This document shows positions 21,425 through 21,700 of a stretch of DNA of 21,700 nucleotides, piece after piece. The first letter of the stretch is position 1. Each line of letters starts with the position of its first letter. The translations under genes were made by a program, and so were the position numbers. The stretch is from CAXTTV01 sp964247295 (lineage in GTDB: Bacteria; Chloroflexota; Ktedonobacteria; Ktedonobacterales; Ktedonobacteraceae). The stretch covers positions 1-21,700 of the forward strand of contig CAXTTV010000070.1 of NCBI GenBank assembly GCA_964247295.1. The letters are read 5' to 3'. The notes beneath the pieces are model-generated. The model ran no database searches. It was not told the DNA's origin and saw only the letters and a program-made list of their open reading frames with translations.

Positions 21425-21620
21425 AGCGTAAAAATGAGCGCCGGATCAGGGCGTCGGAGGTGGCACGCAAGTGGTACGCGGGCTGATATTTCTCTATCTG
21501 TGGGGTCAGTTTGCGATAGGTCCAGTGGGCCTGAGCATATTCGCGGCCTGTGCGCGGGGAAAAATGCACGTAGGAGTGAGTAGGACGATAGCGGGGGCGA
21601 TTAGCAAAACGTCGTGGCAT
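21411..21620 (-). CDS. small basic hypothetical protein (69 aa)
   Basis: No family recognised. ATG 21620 is preceded by TAAGGAGAA at an ideal distance, the main reason to call it. The product is very basic and aromatic-rich (MPRRFANRPRYRPTHSYVHF, later HWTYRKLTPQIEKYQPAY), with no membrane segment and no cysteine; it could bind nucleic acid, but this rests only on charge. It converges on and overlaps the pseudo-receiver gene by 14 bp. Its promoter region would include the G-rich tract at 21665-21689. Confidence 0.6.
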   Translation of the reverse strand: MPRRFANRPRYRPTHSYVHFSPRTGREYAQAHWTYRKLTPQIEKYQPAYHLRATSDALIRRSFLRFTLR

Positions 21621-21648
21621 GTAGCAGTTCTCCTTAACTATTTCGCTG

Positions 21649-21700
21649 CCGCCTCAGGCGGTGAGGGGTGGGAAGGAGGGAGATGGGGACGCCCCCACCC
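21649..21700. other. G-rich right edge: hairpins and possible G-quadruplex
   Basis: CCGCC-TCA-GGCGG (21649-21661) is a tight hairpin. It is followed on the plus strand by four G-tracts with short loops, GGGG-T-GGG, AAGGA, GGG, AGAT, GGGG (21665-21689), which fits the general G-quadruplex pattern. GGGTGGG (21666-21672) can instead pair with CCCACCC (21694-21700), which runs to the window edge. It lies upstream of the 69-aa gene. Confidence 0.45.

Overview
The window reads like a piece of a Ktedonobacteria-type (Chloroflexota) chromosome. This is an inference from protein style only: many GAF-domain sensors, a PucR-type regulator, several two-component genes, bacterial tRNAs, promoters with extended -10 elements and roughly 50% GC. 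No ribosomal RNA or marker gene is present to prove it.

Layout. (1) 1-2.1 kb: a small unknown gene, a terminator, a complete tyrosine recombinase on the minus strand, and upstream of the recombinase a 260-bp array of eight GCAGGATGTC-like direct repeats set about 22.5 bp apart or multiples of that. (2) 2.1-2.9 kb: a tRNA-Pro/tRNA-Gly operon with a consensus promoter and an intrinsic terminator, plus a small membrane protein. (3) 2.9-8.4 kb: a signalling block with a stand-alone receiver protein, an HTH-GAF protein, and a GAF/PAS histidine kinase in an operon with an NtrC-class regulator whose sigma54-contact loop is degenerate. (4) 8.5-14.3 kb: a membrane protein related to DUF1345, then a nucleobase salvage locus. 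This has a cytosine permease and a cytosine deaminase, and facing them divergently a GAF-GAF-PucR regulator. The permease leader and the permease/deaminase gap both contain terminator-like structures. (5) 14.4-15.7 kb: a His-rich CDF metal exporter whose start region carries an IS200/IS605-like hairpin, with a second hairpin of that type nearby. (6) 16.0-18.8 kb: a ComP-like multi-membrane histidine kinase, possibly leaderless, whose stop codon overlaps that of a convergent LuxR-type response regulator. (7) 18.9-21.7 kb: a ROK-family protein with degraded ATP-binding motifs behind a promoter/operator, then a two-gene operon (unknown Cys/His protein plus pseudo-receiver) and a small basic protein at the right edge.

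How it works together: most of the window is signal transduction (two kinase/regulator pairs, two stand-alone receiver-like proteins, two GAF regulators) around a self-contained cytosine uptake and deamination unit. The least ordinary items are the helically phased repeat array beside the recombinase, including its 12-base identity to the adjacent tRNA-Gly. Next are the hairpin lying between a Shine-Dalgarno sequence and the likely start codon of the CDF gene, the NtrC-like regulator lacking GAFTGA, and the ROK pseudokinase.
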